Of a stretch of 44,816 nt of DNA, positions 7,957 to 16,626 are shown piece by piece; the first letter of the stretch is position 1, and each line of letters opens with the position of its first letter. Position numbers and translations under genes: made by a program. The notes under the pieces were generated by a model that had not been told where the DNA came from, made no database searches, and was given only the letters and a program-made list of their open reading frames with translations. This DNA comes from Arenibacter certesii DSM 19833 (GTDB lineage Bacteria; Bacteroidota; Bacteroidia; Flavobacteriales; Flavobacteriaceae), in NCBI RefSeq assembly GCF_000429545.1, contig NZ_AUCB01000038.1:1-44816 (forward strand). The letters run 5' to 3'.

Positions 7957-10900
7957 TTAGGTAGATTCAATTTTAGCATTTAATAGCTCCGGACTAAGGT
8001 GTTGCATGGCTTTATAGGCCTTATCCAATGATTTAACATTGTCGAATACCAATAACAGTCGAAGTCCTTTTCGGGTTTCTTTCTCTTTCAGTTTTGCCAA
8101 TTTAGGGTTGCTTTGGATAAATCGTAGAACAGTTGTGAACTGATTGCTTTGATAGAAATCTGACTGTTGATCGGCAATAAAATACCCTATCATTTTGCCT
8201 TTTTTCATCACTATTTTCTCTAAGCCGATACTATTGGCAATCCATTTAATACGAACAGAGTTTAAGAGATCTTCTGCTTGGGTAGGTAGTTCTCCAAACC
8301 GGTCTATTAATTGTGACTCGTATTTTTGCAAGGCTTCCTCGTCCTTTATTTGGTTAAGTTCGGTATACTGATTTAGGCGTTCCGTTATATTATTAATATA
8401 ATCATCAGGGAATAGCAATTCAAAATCAGAATCAATTTGGGTTTCTTTTACATAAACTTTGGGTTTACCATCTGCCTCTTGATAGAGATCTTTAAATTCA
8501 TTCTCTTTAAGTTCCTCAATAGCCTCGGATAATATCTTTTGGTAAGTATCAAATCCAATGTCATTGATAAATCCGCTCTGTTCTCCTCCTAAGAGGTCGC
8601 CAGCACCGCGTATTTCCAAATCTTTCATAGCGATATTAAAGCCACTTCCCAAATCTGTAAATTGCTCTAGGGCCTCAATTCTCTTTCGTGCGTCGTTGGT
8701 CATTACTTCATAAGGAGGGGTTATAAAGTAACAAAACGCTTTTTTATTGCTGCGTCCTACACGTCCTCGCATTTGATGCAAATCGCTCAACCCAAAATTA
8801 TTGGCATTGTTTATAAAAATAGTATTGGCATTGGTTACGTCCAGGCCGCTTTCTACTATAGTGGTGGAAACAAGCACATCAAACTCCCCATTCATAAATG
8901 CCAACATAAGGGTTTCTAATTTTTTGCCATCCATTTGGCCATGGCCAATGCCTATTTTGGCGTCTGGAACCAATCGTTGGATCATTCCGGCTACCTCTTT
9001 TATGTTCTCCACTCTATTGTGGATAAAATAAATTTGTCCCCCTCGTTGTATCTCATAGGAAACGGCATCCCTTATAGTCTCCTCGTTAAAACGGATTACC
9101 TCGCTTTGGATGGGGTATCTATTTGGCGGTGCAGTATTGATAACAGAAAGATCTCTTGCCGCCATCAGGCTAAATTGAAGGGTCCTTGGAATAGGGGTTG
9201 CAGTTAGGGTGAGGACGTCTACATTCTCTTTGATGGATTTTAGTTTGTCCTTTACCGATACTCCAAATTTTTGCTCCTCATCTACAATCAACAGCCCTAA
9301 ATCCTTAAACTTTACATTTTTGTTTACCAATTGATGGGTGCCAATGATAATATCAACCTTGCCGGCTTCCAAGTCTGCAAGGGTTTCCTTTTTTTCCTTT
9401 GCAGTCCTAAAACGGTTGAGATAGTTTATGGTTACTGGCATATCTTTCAATCGTTCAGTAAAAGTGCGGTGATGCTGGAATGCCAGTATAGTGGTGGGTA
9501 CTAATACAGCCACTTGTTTGCCATTGTCCACTGCTTTGAAAGCAGCACGTATAGCCACCTCTGTTTTTCCAAAGCCCACATCCCCACAAACAAGTCGGTC
9601 CATAGGACGCTCACTCTCCATATCTTTTTTTATGTCTTCGGTAGATGTACTTTGGTCCGGAGTATCCTCATAGATAAAGGAAGCTTCCAGTTCGTGTTGT
9701 AGGTAGCTGTCCGGGCCGTATTGAAATCCTTTTTGAGATCGGCGTTTTGCATAGAGTTGTATAAGGTCAAAAGCAATTTTCTTTACTCGCGACTTGGCTT
9801 TGTCCTTAATTTTTTTCCATGCTCCTGAACCTAACTTGTATATTTTTGGAGGAGTGCCGTCCTTACCATTAAATTTGGATATTTTATGGAGGGAATGGAT
9901 GCTTACATAGAGAATATCGCGTTCGCCATACATTAGTTTAATCGCCTCCTGCTTTTTACCTTCAACATCTATTTTCTGGAGTCCCCCAAATTTTCCTATG
10001 CCGTGGTCTATATGGGTGACATAATCCCCAATTTCCAGTTTGTTAAGATCCTTTATGGTAATCGCCTGTTTTTTGGCGTATCCGTTCTTTAGGTGGAACT
10101 TTAGATATCGATCAAAAATTTGATGATCGGTATAACAGGCAATTTTTAGATCGTTATCTACAAACCCCTGATAGATAGGGTAAACGATAGTTTTGTAATG
10201 TACTTGCTTGTCTACTTCTTCAAAAATATCATGAAATCGCTGGGCCTGTTGGTCCGTAGCGCAGAAAATATAATTTACATATCCCTTCTTGTGGTTATGG
10301 TTGAGGTTGTCTATTAAAAGATCAAACTTCTTATTAAATGAAGGCTGTGGTTGGGTATTAAAAAGGATGGTTTCGCCAGCGTTGGATTTTTGGTTTCCAT
10401 CTATTTCCAATACCAAAAAATCCTCGAGCTGTGATTTAATTATCTCAGAATTGGCAAAAAGCTCTAAAGGTTGGGCGCGTTTTATTTCGTTAGATAGCTT
10501 ACTAAATGCTTCTTCGGCCTTTTTAAAAAAATCATCTAGCCGATTATATAGATGATCCAAGTTCTTGCTAAACACAATGGTGTTAGGAGAAATATATTTG
10601 AAAATACTTTCCCTATTTTCATCAAGAAATTTATGCTCCACATTGGGGATAATGGTAATCTTTTTAATCTTTTGGTTGGAAAGTTGCGTTTCCACATCAA
10701 AGGTTCTGATACTGTCTACCTCGTCACCAAAAAACTCGATTCGATATGGTTCATCATTCGAAAATGAAAATACATCCATTATTCCCCCCCGAACGGAAAA
10801 TTCCCCGGGTTCAGTAACAAAATCGACCCGTTTAAACTTGTATTCGAACAGCACCTCATTTAAAAAATCGAGAGAAAGAGTGTCTTCCAATTTGATTTTT

Positions 10901-11352
10901 AAAGTGTTTTTTTCCAATTCCCTCCTTGTGACAACTTTTTCAAATAGGGCATCCGGATAAGTCACAATAACGGCCGGTTTCTTCCTAGAGTTAATGCGGT
11001 TAAGGACTTCGGCACGTAAAAGTACATTGGCGTTGTCTGTTTCCTCAATTTGATAAGGCCTCCTATAACTTCCAGGATAAAATAGAACATCCTTGTCACC
11101 TATGAGTTGCTCTAGGTCGTTTAAATAATAGGCCGCTTCTTCTTTATCGGATAGTACAAAGAGAAAGGGCGCCGATGCCTTACTGAAAGCTTCAGAGATA
11201 ACAAAGGACAAAGAGGACCCAGTTAGTCCTTTTATATTTGTTATAGATAATGCTTCTGAAGTAGAATTATTTTGATAATCGGCAATGATTGCCTGCAGTT
11301 TTCGCAGTTGCGGAGACTGTGCAAACAGTTGTGGCAAGATAGATTTTGTCAA
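7957..11352 (-). CDS. mfd: Transcription-repair coupling factor Mfd
   Basis: 1131 residues, near full length for Mfd. It dislodges RNA polymerase stalled at DNA lesions and recruits UvrA. Visible parts: N-terminal UvrB-like region; RNA-polymerase-interacting CarD-like domain (LEIGDYVTHIDHGIGKFGG, about 440-490); helicase motif I GDVGFGKT (about 590-597); DEEQ box (about 691-694); helicase motif VI region QMRGRVGRSNKKAFCYF; and a C-terminal TRCF domain. The start is TTG at 11352: no in-frame ATG lies nearby, and a strong promoter at 11368-11399 places the transcript start about 10 nt upstream. The 3' end is followed 16 nt later by the thioredoxin-fold gene. Confidence 0.95.
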   Translation of the reverse strand: MTKSILPQLFAQSPQLRKLQAIIADYQNNSTSEALSITNIKGLTGSSLSFVISEAFSKASAPFLFVLSDKEEAAYYLNDLEQLIGDKDVLFYPGSYRRPYQIEETDNANVLLRAEVLNRINSRKKPAVIVTYPDALFEKVVTRRELEKNTLKIKLEDTLSLDFLNEVLFEYKFKRVDFVTEPGEFSVRGGIMDVFSFSNDEPYRIEFFGDEVDSIRTFDVETQLSNQKIKKITIIPNVEHKFLDENRESIFKYISPNTIVFSKNLDHLYNRLDDFFKKAEEAFSKLSNEIKRAQPLELFANSEIIKSQLEDFLVLEIDGNQKSNAGETILFNTQPQPSFNKKFDLLIDNLNHNHKKGYVNYIFCATDQQAQRFHDIFEEVDKQVHYKTIVYPIYQGFVDNDLKIACYTDHQIFDRYLKFHLKNGYAKKQAITIKDLNKLEIGDYVTHIDHGIGKFGGLQKIDVEGKKQEAIKLMYGERDILYVSIHSLHKISKFNGKDGTPPKIYKLGSGAWKKIKDKAKSRVKKIAFDLIQLYAKRRSQKGFQYGPDSYLQHELEASFIYEDTPDQSTSTEDIKKDMESERPMDRLVCGDVGFGKTEVAIRAAFKAVDNGKQVAVLVPTTILAFQHHRTFTERLKDMPVTINYLNRFRTAKEKKETLADLEAGKVDIIIGTHQLVNKNVKFKDLGLLIVDEEQKFGVSVKDKLKSIKENVDVLTLTATPIPRTLQFSLMAARDLSVINTAPPNRYPIQSEVIRFNEETIRDAVSYEIQRGGQIYFIHNRVENIKEVAGMIQRLVPDAKIGIGHGQMDGKKLETLMLAFMNGEFDVLVSTTIVESGLDVTNANTIFINNANNFGLSDLHQMRGRVGRSNKKAFCYFITPPYEVMTNDARKRIEALEQFTDLGSGFNIAMKDLEIRGAGDLLGGEQSGFINDIGFDTYQKILSEAIEELKENEFKDLYQEADGKPKVYVKETQIDSDFELLFPDDYINNITERLNQYTELNQIKDEEALQKYESQLIDRFGELPTQAEDLLNSVRIKWIANSIGLEKIVMKKGKMIGYFIADQQSDFYQSNQFTTVLRFIQSNPKLAKLKEKETRKGLRLLLVFDNVKSLDKAYKAMQHLSPELLNAKIEST

Positions 11353-11367
11353 CTGAATTTTTTTTTA

Positions 11368-11399
11368 CAAATATAACCCCAGATTTGGCTTTCCCCAAA
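11368..11399 (-). promoter_or_regulatory. mfd promoter
   Basis: Minus-strand TTTG (11399-11396), a 20-bp spacer, then TATATTTG (11375-11368). This fits the Bacteroidota consensus TTG-N17-23-TAnnTTTG exactly. The expected transcript start is near 11360, supporting the TTG start codon at 11352. Confidence 0.75.
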
Positions 11400-11529
11400 A
11401 GATGAGGAAAGTTTTAATAAAGAGGCCCATTTTGAGATCTTTATGCTAAGCCTTTAGTAAATAGCGCATTACTGGTTTTTTATATAATATAGATGTCGAA
11501 GGCTGGGTTGTAAGTCAACGTATATGCGA

Positions 11530-12234
11530 TTATTGTACCAACTCCAATAGTTTGGCAATAGTTTCTTTGTTATTGACGCCTAGACCTTCCTGTTGATGTG
11601 CTAGTTCGCCTCCTTGGTCAAAAACACTTATGATATTGCTATGGGAAAAATCTAATGGAGATATTTTTTTGTAGTTTACGGCTAGCACAGCTGCAAATTC
11701 TCGTGTATTTGCTTCGGAGCCTCTTAGCAATACCCATTTATCAGATTCCATTTTATTCTCTTTAGCAAAAGCGGTCAGGCGCTCAGGGGTATCTGTTTCA
11801 GGGTCGATGCTTACAAGGACTAGGGTTACGTTATCCTTTTTGTCTGCAGGAATCTGCTTTTCAATATTTCGCATGTCGGCGGCCAGTCTAGGACATGCCG
11901 ATTGGCAAGAAGTGTATATCATCACCATAACCACAACGTCTCCATGTAATTCCTTTAGTTCTATTTCCTCATTGTTTTGAGTCGTCCACACGGAGGGTAA
12001 GTTGTAGATGGAAAGATCGGAGATTTCACCATTTAATTTTTCTTTTTCTGCCATTGTGGTTAATTCCATTTTACATACTGCGCAAGTTCCTGGTTTGTCA
12101 TAGGTCTTTTCTCCTTCACAATGCATAGGACATTCATAAATAGCAGTAGCTATCTTATCCTTCTTAGTGAAATCACAGCTAGTAAGTGTGCCAATTAATA
12201 TAAGGAGTAAGCTAATTTTAAAGGTGTTTTTCAT
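11530..12234 (-). CDS. SCO family copper chaperone with extra metal-binding domain
   Basis: 234 residues, a lipoprotein (lipobox LIGTLTSC, C20). Residues ~33-58 form a heavy-metal-binding module (C35-P-M-H-C39, then PGTC51-x2-C54-K-M-E-L) of the type found on copper and zinc efflux proteins. The rest is a SCO1/SenC thioredoxin-fold domain with copper-binding C110-x3-C114 (TSCQSACP) and H198 (DFSHSN). SCO proteins deliver copper or reduce thiols at copper sites, classically CuA of cytochrome oxidase. Here it is the third gene of the nirK operon, one base after the FGE-fold gene, so copper delivery to NirK is the likely job (inference). The N-terminal fusion is uncommon. Confidence 0.9.
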   Translation of the reverse strand: MKNTFKISLLLILIGTLTSCDFTKKDKIATAIYECPMHCEGEKTYDKPGTCAVCKMELTTMAEKEKLNGEISDLSIYNLPSVWTTQNNEEIELKELHGDVVVMVMIYTSCQSACPRLAADMRNIEKQIPADKKDNVTLVLVSIDPETDTPERLTAFAKENKMESDKWVLLRGSEANTREFAAVLAVNYKKISPLDFSHSNIISVFDQGGELAHQQEGLGVNNKETIAKLLELVQ

Positions 12235-12235
12235 C

Positions 12236-13033
12236 TTATCGACTTAGGTGTTTATTATTTTTATTAAGAGGTTCTACACATCTGAATCCTAGATTTCTCA
12301 TAGAATAATTAGCTTTTAAACTACCTCTTAAAGCGTAGCGCATAAATGCAGCATAGTTCATTAGGTCTGTGGCTCCTACAGCGGCACTACCACAAAATAG
12401 ATTACTGTCCTTATCTACATCCTTACGTGATTCGCCAGATATTAAAACAGAATTAAAATCTAAGGTCCATTCCCAGACCAAACCGTGAAGGTCATATATC
12501 CCCCAGTAATTTTTAAAGGTTGAACCAATCTCCTTTTTAAAAGTTTTTGGAGACTCATACCAATCCAGAATCTTCTGGTTATAGCTTTCTTTTCTTCGGG
12601 CGTCTGCCGTGGTTTCATCGGCCATGGCGGCGTATTCCCACTCATCCACAGTGGGCAAGCGTTTACCTTGGCATTCGCAATAATTTTTGGCGGCAAACCA
12701 AGAGATATTTGTTATTGGGGCATTTGGCTGTATGAGATCTCCAAATGAGGTGTCTCCTTCCCAGTTCGCAAGATAACTGCCGTCCGAAAACAAGCGTTTT
12801 ATATTGCTGCGTTGCCATTGAGGGTGTTTTATGACGAAGTTGAGAAATTCTTTATTGGTTACCGGAAATACGTCCATTTTAAAGGAGGTAACGGTGACTG
12901 TAGAAGAATCAATTCCGTAAAGTGGAATATAAGTCCCTCCTTTTACTCCGGCCATTGCATTCTGTTGTGCAGAAGTAGTAAACACAATTATGTTAGATAA
13001 AAGGAAAAATGCCATTTTTAAAGAGGGACACAT
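12236..13033 (-). CDS. nirV: NirV-like FGE-fold protein lacking catalytic cysteines
   Basis: 265 residues with an N-terminal signal peptide (AFFLLSNIIVFTTSAQ). The formylglycine-generating-enzyme (SUMF1) fold is clear: GGTYIPLYG, VFPVTNKEFLNFV, APITNISWFAAKNYCECQGKRLPT, WEYAAMA, GLVWEWTLDF and the C-terminal RNLGFRC. Aligned by eye to human FGE, the two catalytic cysteines (SYCYRYRC) are replaced (NYAAFMRY, residues 226-233), so it should not oxidise sulfatase cysteines. FGE-fold proteins next to nirK are known as NirV and have no settled function. It lies 17 nt after nirK and one base before the SCO gene, clearly one operon. The symbol is by context and family. Confidence 0.82.
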   Translation of the reverse strand: MCPSLKMAFFLLSNIIVFTTSAQQNAMAGVKGGTYIPLYGIDSSTVTVTSFKMDVFPVTNKEFLNFVIKHPQWQRSNIKRLFSDGSYLANWEGDTSFGDLIQPNAPITNISWFAAKNYCECQGKRLPTVDEWEYAAMADETTADARRKESYNQKILDWYESPKTFKKEIGSTFKNYWGIYDLHGLVWEWTLDFNSVLISGESRKDVDKDSNLFCGSAAVGATDLMNYAAFMRYALRGSLKANYSMRNLGFRCVEPLNKNNKHLSR

Positions 13034-13050
13034 ATTATTAATTGGTTAAA

Positions 13051-14520
13051 TTATTTAATTGATTCATTTCTTCTGCTTTTCACCATAGCTGGAGTAACTT
13101 CCTTTTTAGAATTTCCCCAACTATTATAAACGTAGGTCAAAACATTGGCAACCTCTTCATCAGATAGGGTTTGAGCGGTCATTACACTGTTGTAATTCTT
13201 TCCATTCACGGTTATTTCCCCCGTTAACCCGTATAATACGATATCTATGGCGCGGTCAACATCGTCATTTAAATAATCCGAATTTGCTAGAGGAGGGAAT
13301 GCCTCGGCAATACCTTGTCCTTCTCCTAAGTGACAGGCAAAACAGGTCTGCATATAAGTGGCTTTCCCGAATTCCATTTTCTCTGCCATTGATTTGGCTG
13401 GGATTTCGGACTCCGCTACTTCAGTTGTGCTTGGCATGGTTTGGATTCCTGGCCCTTCAGGCAAATAGATGCCTTCTCTTATTTCCCCGGAATAGATCTT
13501 TTTATTTTCTTCTCCTTCTACTTTTAACATTCCAAGAGCTCCTTTGTTAAAAGCCCTGAAAATAGAGTGATCCACAAGAATTAGCGTACCGGGGACATCA
13601 ACTTTAAATTCTACTATGGCAGCCCCACCTGCTGGGATTAGGGTGGTTTGGATATTTTTATTGATCAGGTCGCCGCCTTCTACATATACCTTATCAAAAA
13701 TCTCACCGATTACATGGAATGAAGAAACTAGATTTGGACCACCGTTACCTACGAATAAGCGTACGGTTTCGCCAACATTTGCAGTTATGGCTTTGTCTCC
13801 TGTAAGGGCTCCTACACTTCCATTGAATACCACATAATCTGCGTGTTCGTCTACCGCTTTTTGCATATCAAACGGTTGTAACCCACGCTGTCCATTGGCT
13901 CCTTTGGTATAGAAATCGCCCTGCATAATGTAATACTCTTTATCTACCTTAGGTAAGCCACCTTCTGGCTCCACTAATATAAGGCCGTACATTCCGTTGG
14001 CAATATGCATACCTACGGGTGCTGTAGCGCAATGGTATACGTACAAGCCAGGATTTAAGGTTTTAAAGGAAAACACCTTTTCCCGGCCAGGAGCCACAAA
14101 AGAGGACTCTGCACCTCCACCGGGTCCGGTAACTGCATGTAAATCTATATTATGTGGTAATTTATTATCTGGGTGATTTTTTAAACGGAATTCTACCTCA
14201 TCACCAACCCGAGTTCTAATAAAACTACCAGGAACTGTTCCTCCAAAAGTCCAATATATATAGCGGACACCATTGGTTATTTCACCTTCTTGTTCTAAAA
14301 TCTCCATATCTACGATCAGCTTTTTTGCTTTTCTTTTTCCTACTGGTGTGGGAACATATGGAGGAGAAGTTAATTCCGCGGTCATTTCCTGTATAGCAGG
14401 GATTTCGGATGTATTGGAATATGCTTTTTTATCCTTTTCTGCACAAGAAAAAAGGAGGGTGGCCATGCTGCTAAAAAGCACTGTTCTAAGTACTGCGGTA
14501 TAGGTGATTTTTAACATCAT
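13051..14520 (-). CDS. nirK: Copper nitrite reductase NirK fused to cytochrome c
   Basis: 489 residues. Reduces nitrite to nitric oxide. It is a lipoprotein (ATLLFSC, C26), so anchored outside the cytoplasm. Two cupredoxin domains carry all expected ligands: H123, C164, H172 and M177 for type 1 copper; H128, H163 and H318 for type 2; catalytic D126 and H269. A C-terminal cytochrome c domain follows, with C393-F-A-C-H397 and probable axial M447, likely accepting electrons directly. ATG at 14520 or 14517 both fit. It heads the operon with the FGE-fold and SCO genes. A Crp/Fnr-type palindrome lies upstream (14613-14630). No other denitrification reductase is in the window. Confidence 0.96.
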   Translation of the reverse strand: MMLKITYTAVLRTVLFSSMATLLFSCAEKDKKAYSNTSEIPAIQEMTAELTSPPYVPTPVGKRKAKKLIVDMEILEQEGEITNGVRYIYWTFGGTVPGSFIRTRVGDEVEFRLKNHPDNKLPHNIDLHAVTGPGGGAESSFVAPGREKVFSFKTLNPGLYVYHCATAPVGMHIANGMYGLILVEPEGGLPKVDKEYYIMQGDFYTKGANGQRGLQPFDMQKAVDEHADYVVFNGSVGALTGDKAITANVGETVRLFVGNGGPNLVSSFHVIGEIFDKVYVEGGDLINKNIQTTLIPAGGAAIVEFKVDVPGTLILVDHSIFRAFNKGALGMLKVEGEENKKIYSGEIREGIYLPEGPGIQTMPSTTEVAESEIPAKSMAEKMEFGKATYMQTCFACHLGEGQGIAEAFPPLANSDYLNDDVDRAIDIVLYGLTGEITVNGKNYNSVMTAQTLSDEEVANVLTYVYNSWGNSKKEVTPAMVKSRRNESIK

Positions 14521-14958
14521 AAGATATAGTTTTAAGGTTGTTTTATATTGGTGGTAATTGAATGCTACGCGTCATAATTCGAGGTAAAAGTAGTTGAGCA
14601 AGGTGTTTTAAAATATGAGCGTTATCATATATCGCGTTTTTTTAAAACAGGGATAAGTGGAAGTTGTTAATTATGAAGATTTGTAATTTTTAAATGAAAT
14701 AGTATGCCGTTTTAATAGGGTAGATGCATAATGGAAGGTAGGATTTTGGTCGGTTTTGTATGCAAATTATTATTTTCCTGATAATTGTGCTTAAAACAAA
14801 GTGCGGGGTAAAGCGGTGATACTTTACTGTTCTATTTCTAGGTTTTAGGCCAGCGGTACTGTAACAACTATTGGCTTTTTTTTTGTTGAATTTATTACCT
14901 GCTCCTTTGAGGAATTAACATTAGAGGTTACGAAGTATCAAATTGGGTATCTAGCCAT
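14521..14958. other. Intergenic region between porin-like gene and nirK
   Basis: 438 bp without a credible gene. The nirK-proximal part holds the operator and -7 box (14585-14630). From 14631 to 14958 I see AT-rich sequence with no open frame of note. A weak stem (GCCA...TGGC before a T9 run, about 14850-14887) could be a poor terminator on the plus strand. No clear terminator for the porin-like gene was found. Confidence 0.5.
14585..14630 (-). promoter_or_regulatory. nirK promoter with CRP/FNR-type operator
   Basis: The palindrome ATATGA-N6-TCATAT (14613-14630, perfect 6-bp arms) matches the layout of CRP/FNR-family sites (TGTGA-N6-TCACA). A near-consensus -7 box, TACTTTTA (14592-14585, minus strand), has its centre 33 bp away. 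That places the operator near -41 of the expected start, the class II activation position. No TTG occurs at -33, as expected for an activator-dependent promoter. Confidence 0.6.
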
Positions 14959-16221
14959 TTATTCTTTAGTGGTGAATAAGGTCGGATTGATAGTAAGCAT
15001 TACCCACCCCCAATTATTGGTGTTGCCATCGTAATTTCCTTTTAATGCTTCCATTCCTTCAGAAGGGAATAAATGGGAATAACCGGCGTCCAAGGTAACA
15101 TATTCCTGAATTTTATAGCTATATGTCAAGTCTAGCTCGTTTCCTAATCGTTTTCTGTTCGTGCCGGAAACAGGGGCTTCTGCGGAGAAACTATGTATTG
15201 CAATGCTGAGGTTGTCATTTGCGCCAAGCGCTAATTTTGATTTTAGGTAGATGTCTACCAAGCCGACATTGTTGATGTGGTTGCCCACATAAAAGTAATC
15301 CATATGGCCGTTAAATTTATGGTTGGTACCATAAAGGGGGGTAAAGGCCTTGTTTTTTCCATTCGCCCGAAGACCATTTTTGTTTCCGCTCAGTACTTCG
15401 CCACCAAGACCTACCTGCCACTTATTGGTTATATAATAATTGCCTTCTAAGGCGATAAGAAATGCGTTTAAGTTATTATTGGTGTTATCCTTCCCCATTT
15501 GGTAGAAAAGATTGGAGCTAACACTCCATCCTTCCTCTTGAAATTTTAGGTGGGTGCCCACGGTCTGACTATATCGTGTTTCATTGTTGTTGCTATTTAT
15601 TGGGTCTATAAATTGCTCTCCGTTGTTCGAAAATAAAAGGCTGGCAGAAAACTGTTTCCACGTTTTATTTCCCCAGAGAAACTGTAGGCTCTTATAAGTG
15701 CCGGGGGTTGTTAAGGTGGTCCCGTTAAGGTTTTCTGAATCTTGATTGTATGCGAAGCCCAGATTCATTTTAAAGCCGGTGTTTTGGTATTTTAAAAGTA
15801 ATGCATCGTGACTACGAGCTTGTTGTGCCCATCCTACATTTCCAAATATCCTATGGTCATCATAGCTAATTTCCTGTCTACCTACCCTAAAAGAAATTGC
15901 GTTATTCAAAGATACTTCTCCCCAAGCCTGGTGGATGCCAATTCCGTTTTTATCGGAAATGTTAAGTTGAGGGACATCTCCCCAAACCCTAACATCCTGC
16001 AGGCTTAGGTATAATGTTAAGCCCTCCATTTTATAATCTGCATTTAACCTAGTCCGTTGAGATACAAATAAGGCAGCATCTGCATTATCAGGGAAAAGTG
16101 TTTTAAACCCATGTCTATACTCGGTCCGCGGGCGCAACTGCGTGTCTAAGGTGAATTGTGCATGCCCATTAGAAAATATAAAAAAACACAGGAAGACTTT
16201 AATAAAATGGTGCGGTTTCAT
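14959..16221 (-). CDS. Alginate-export family outer-membrane beta-barrel (porin-like)
   Basis: 420 residues from ATG 16221 (MKPHHFIKVFLCFFIFSNGHAQ), chosen for its signal peptide; the frame stays open to 16311 but adds nothing signal-like. The mature part is rich in alternating aromatic/polar strands, starts with LDTQLRPRTEYRHGF, and has the VGRQEISYDDHRIFGNVGW stretch typical of the alginate_exp (PF13372-like) barrel family. Here the family name need not mean alginate transport. It is co-oriented with nirK, and its upstream palindrome has the same geometry as that of nirK. A role in nitrite or nitrate passage across the outer membrane is possible (inference). Confidence 0.78.
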   Translation of the reverse strand: MKPHHFIKVFLCFFIFSNGHAQFTLDTQLRPRTEYRHGFKTLFPDNADAALFVSQRTRLNADYKMEGLTLYLSLQDVRVWGDVPQLNISDKNGIGIHQAWGEVSLNNAISFRVGRQEISYDDHRIFGNVGWAQQARSHDALLLKYQNTGFKMNLGFAYNQDSENLNGTTLTTPGTYKSLQFLWGNKTWKQFSASLLFSNNGEQFIDPINSNNNETRYSQTVGTHLKFQEEGWSVSSNLFYQMGKDNTNNNLNAFLIALEGNYYITNKWQVGLGGEVLSGNKNGLRANGKNKAFTPLYGTNHKFNGHMDYFYVGNHINNVGLVDIYLKSKLALGANDNLSIAIHSFSAEAPVSGTNRKRLGNELDLTYSYKIQEYVTLDAGYSHLFPSEGMEALKGNYDGNTNNWGWVMLTINPTLFTTKE

Positions 16222-16308
16222 AATCGATACGTAATTAATTGGGTTAAGTTGAGCTAAAAAGCAACCTTTATCTAGCGCTATTTTTGATACGTGACTTGAT
16301 TTGAAATG

Positions 16309-16351
16309 CAAAAATTTAACTTTTTAGATGATAAAACTATGACAATTGTCA
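16309..16351 (-). promoter_or_regulatory. Porin-like gene promoter with FNR/NnrR-like operator
   Basis: A perfect palindrome TGACAATTGTCA (16340-16351) is flanked so that TATGA-N6-TCA is also readable on the plus strand. A -7-like box, AATTTTTG (16316-16309, minus), is centred 33 bp from the palindrome, the same distance as at nirK. No -33 TTG is correctly placed. The similarity suggests the same CRP/FNR-superfamily activator controls both. Confidence 0.55.
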
Positions 16352-16438
16352 GGTAGGTGGTTTGGGATGCAAAGCTATTTCATGTATAAAAATGTAAATA
16401 GTTAACTCCTTTTTTAATGGGAAAGTGTGTTTAAAATG

Positions 16439-16473
16439 AAAACCCTGAAAATCAGATGATTTTCAGGGTTTTT
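16439..16473. terminator. Bidirectional terminator downstream of tRNA-Leu
   Basis: A perfect 16-bp inverted repeat (AAAACCCTGAAAATCA at 16439-16454, its complement at 16457-16472) with a 2-base gap and T-rich flanks on both strands. It ends the tRNA-Leu transcript on the minus strand. Confidence 0.8.
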
Positions 16474-16477
16474 CTAG

Positions 16478-16558
16478 TACTCGAGGTGGGAATCGAACCC
16501 ACACTCCAAAGGAACTGGATTTTGAATCCAGCGCGTCTACCAATTCCGCCACTCGAGC
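16478..16558 (-). tRNA. tRNA-Leu (CAA)
   Basis: 81 nt on the minus strand. Acceptor stem GCTCGAG/CTCGAGT (first pair G-U), discriminator A. D-loop region GTGGCGGAATTGGTAGACGC. Anticodon stem CTGGA/TCCAG enclosing TTCAAAA, giving anticodon CAA that reads UUG. A longer class II variable arm and the T-arm GTGGGTTCGATTCCCAC follow. CCA is not encoded. The gene has its own promoter at 16627-16660 and a strong terminator. Confidence 0.95.
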
Positions 16559-16626
16559 GTACTATTTATTAGGATTGTCAAGTGCTTTTTACGACTTCTG
16601 ATCAATACTAATTTCAATTGCGACTG

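Noticed and set aside
8801-9702. Several plus-strand open frames opposite mfd
   Set aside because: Antisense shadows of conserved helicase motifs, with no initiation signals or recognisable products.
12460-12735. Open frames of 60-80 codons overlapping the FGE-fold gene on both strands
   Set aside because: They lie wholly within a well-supported gene and show no family motif.
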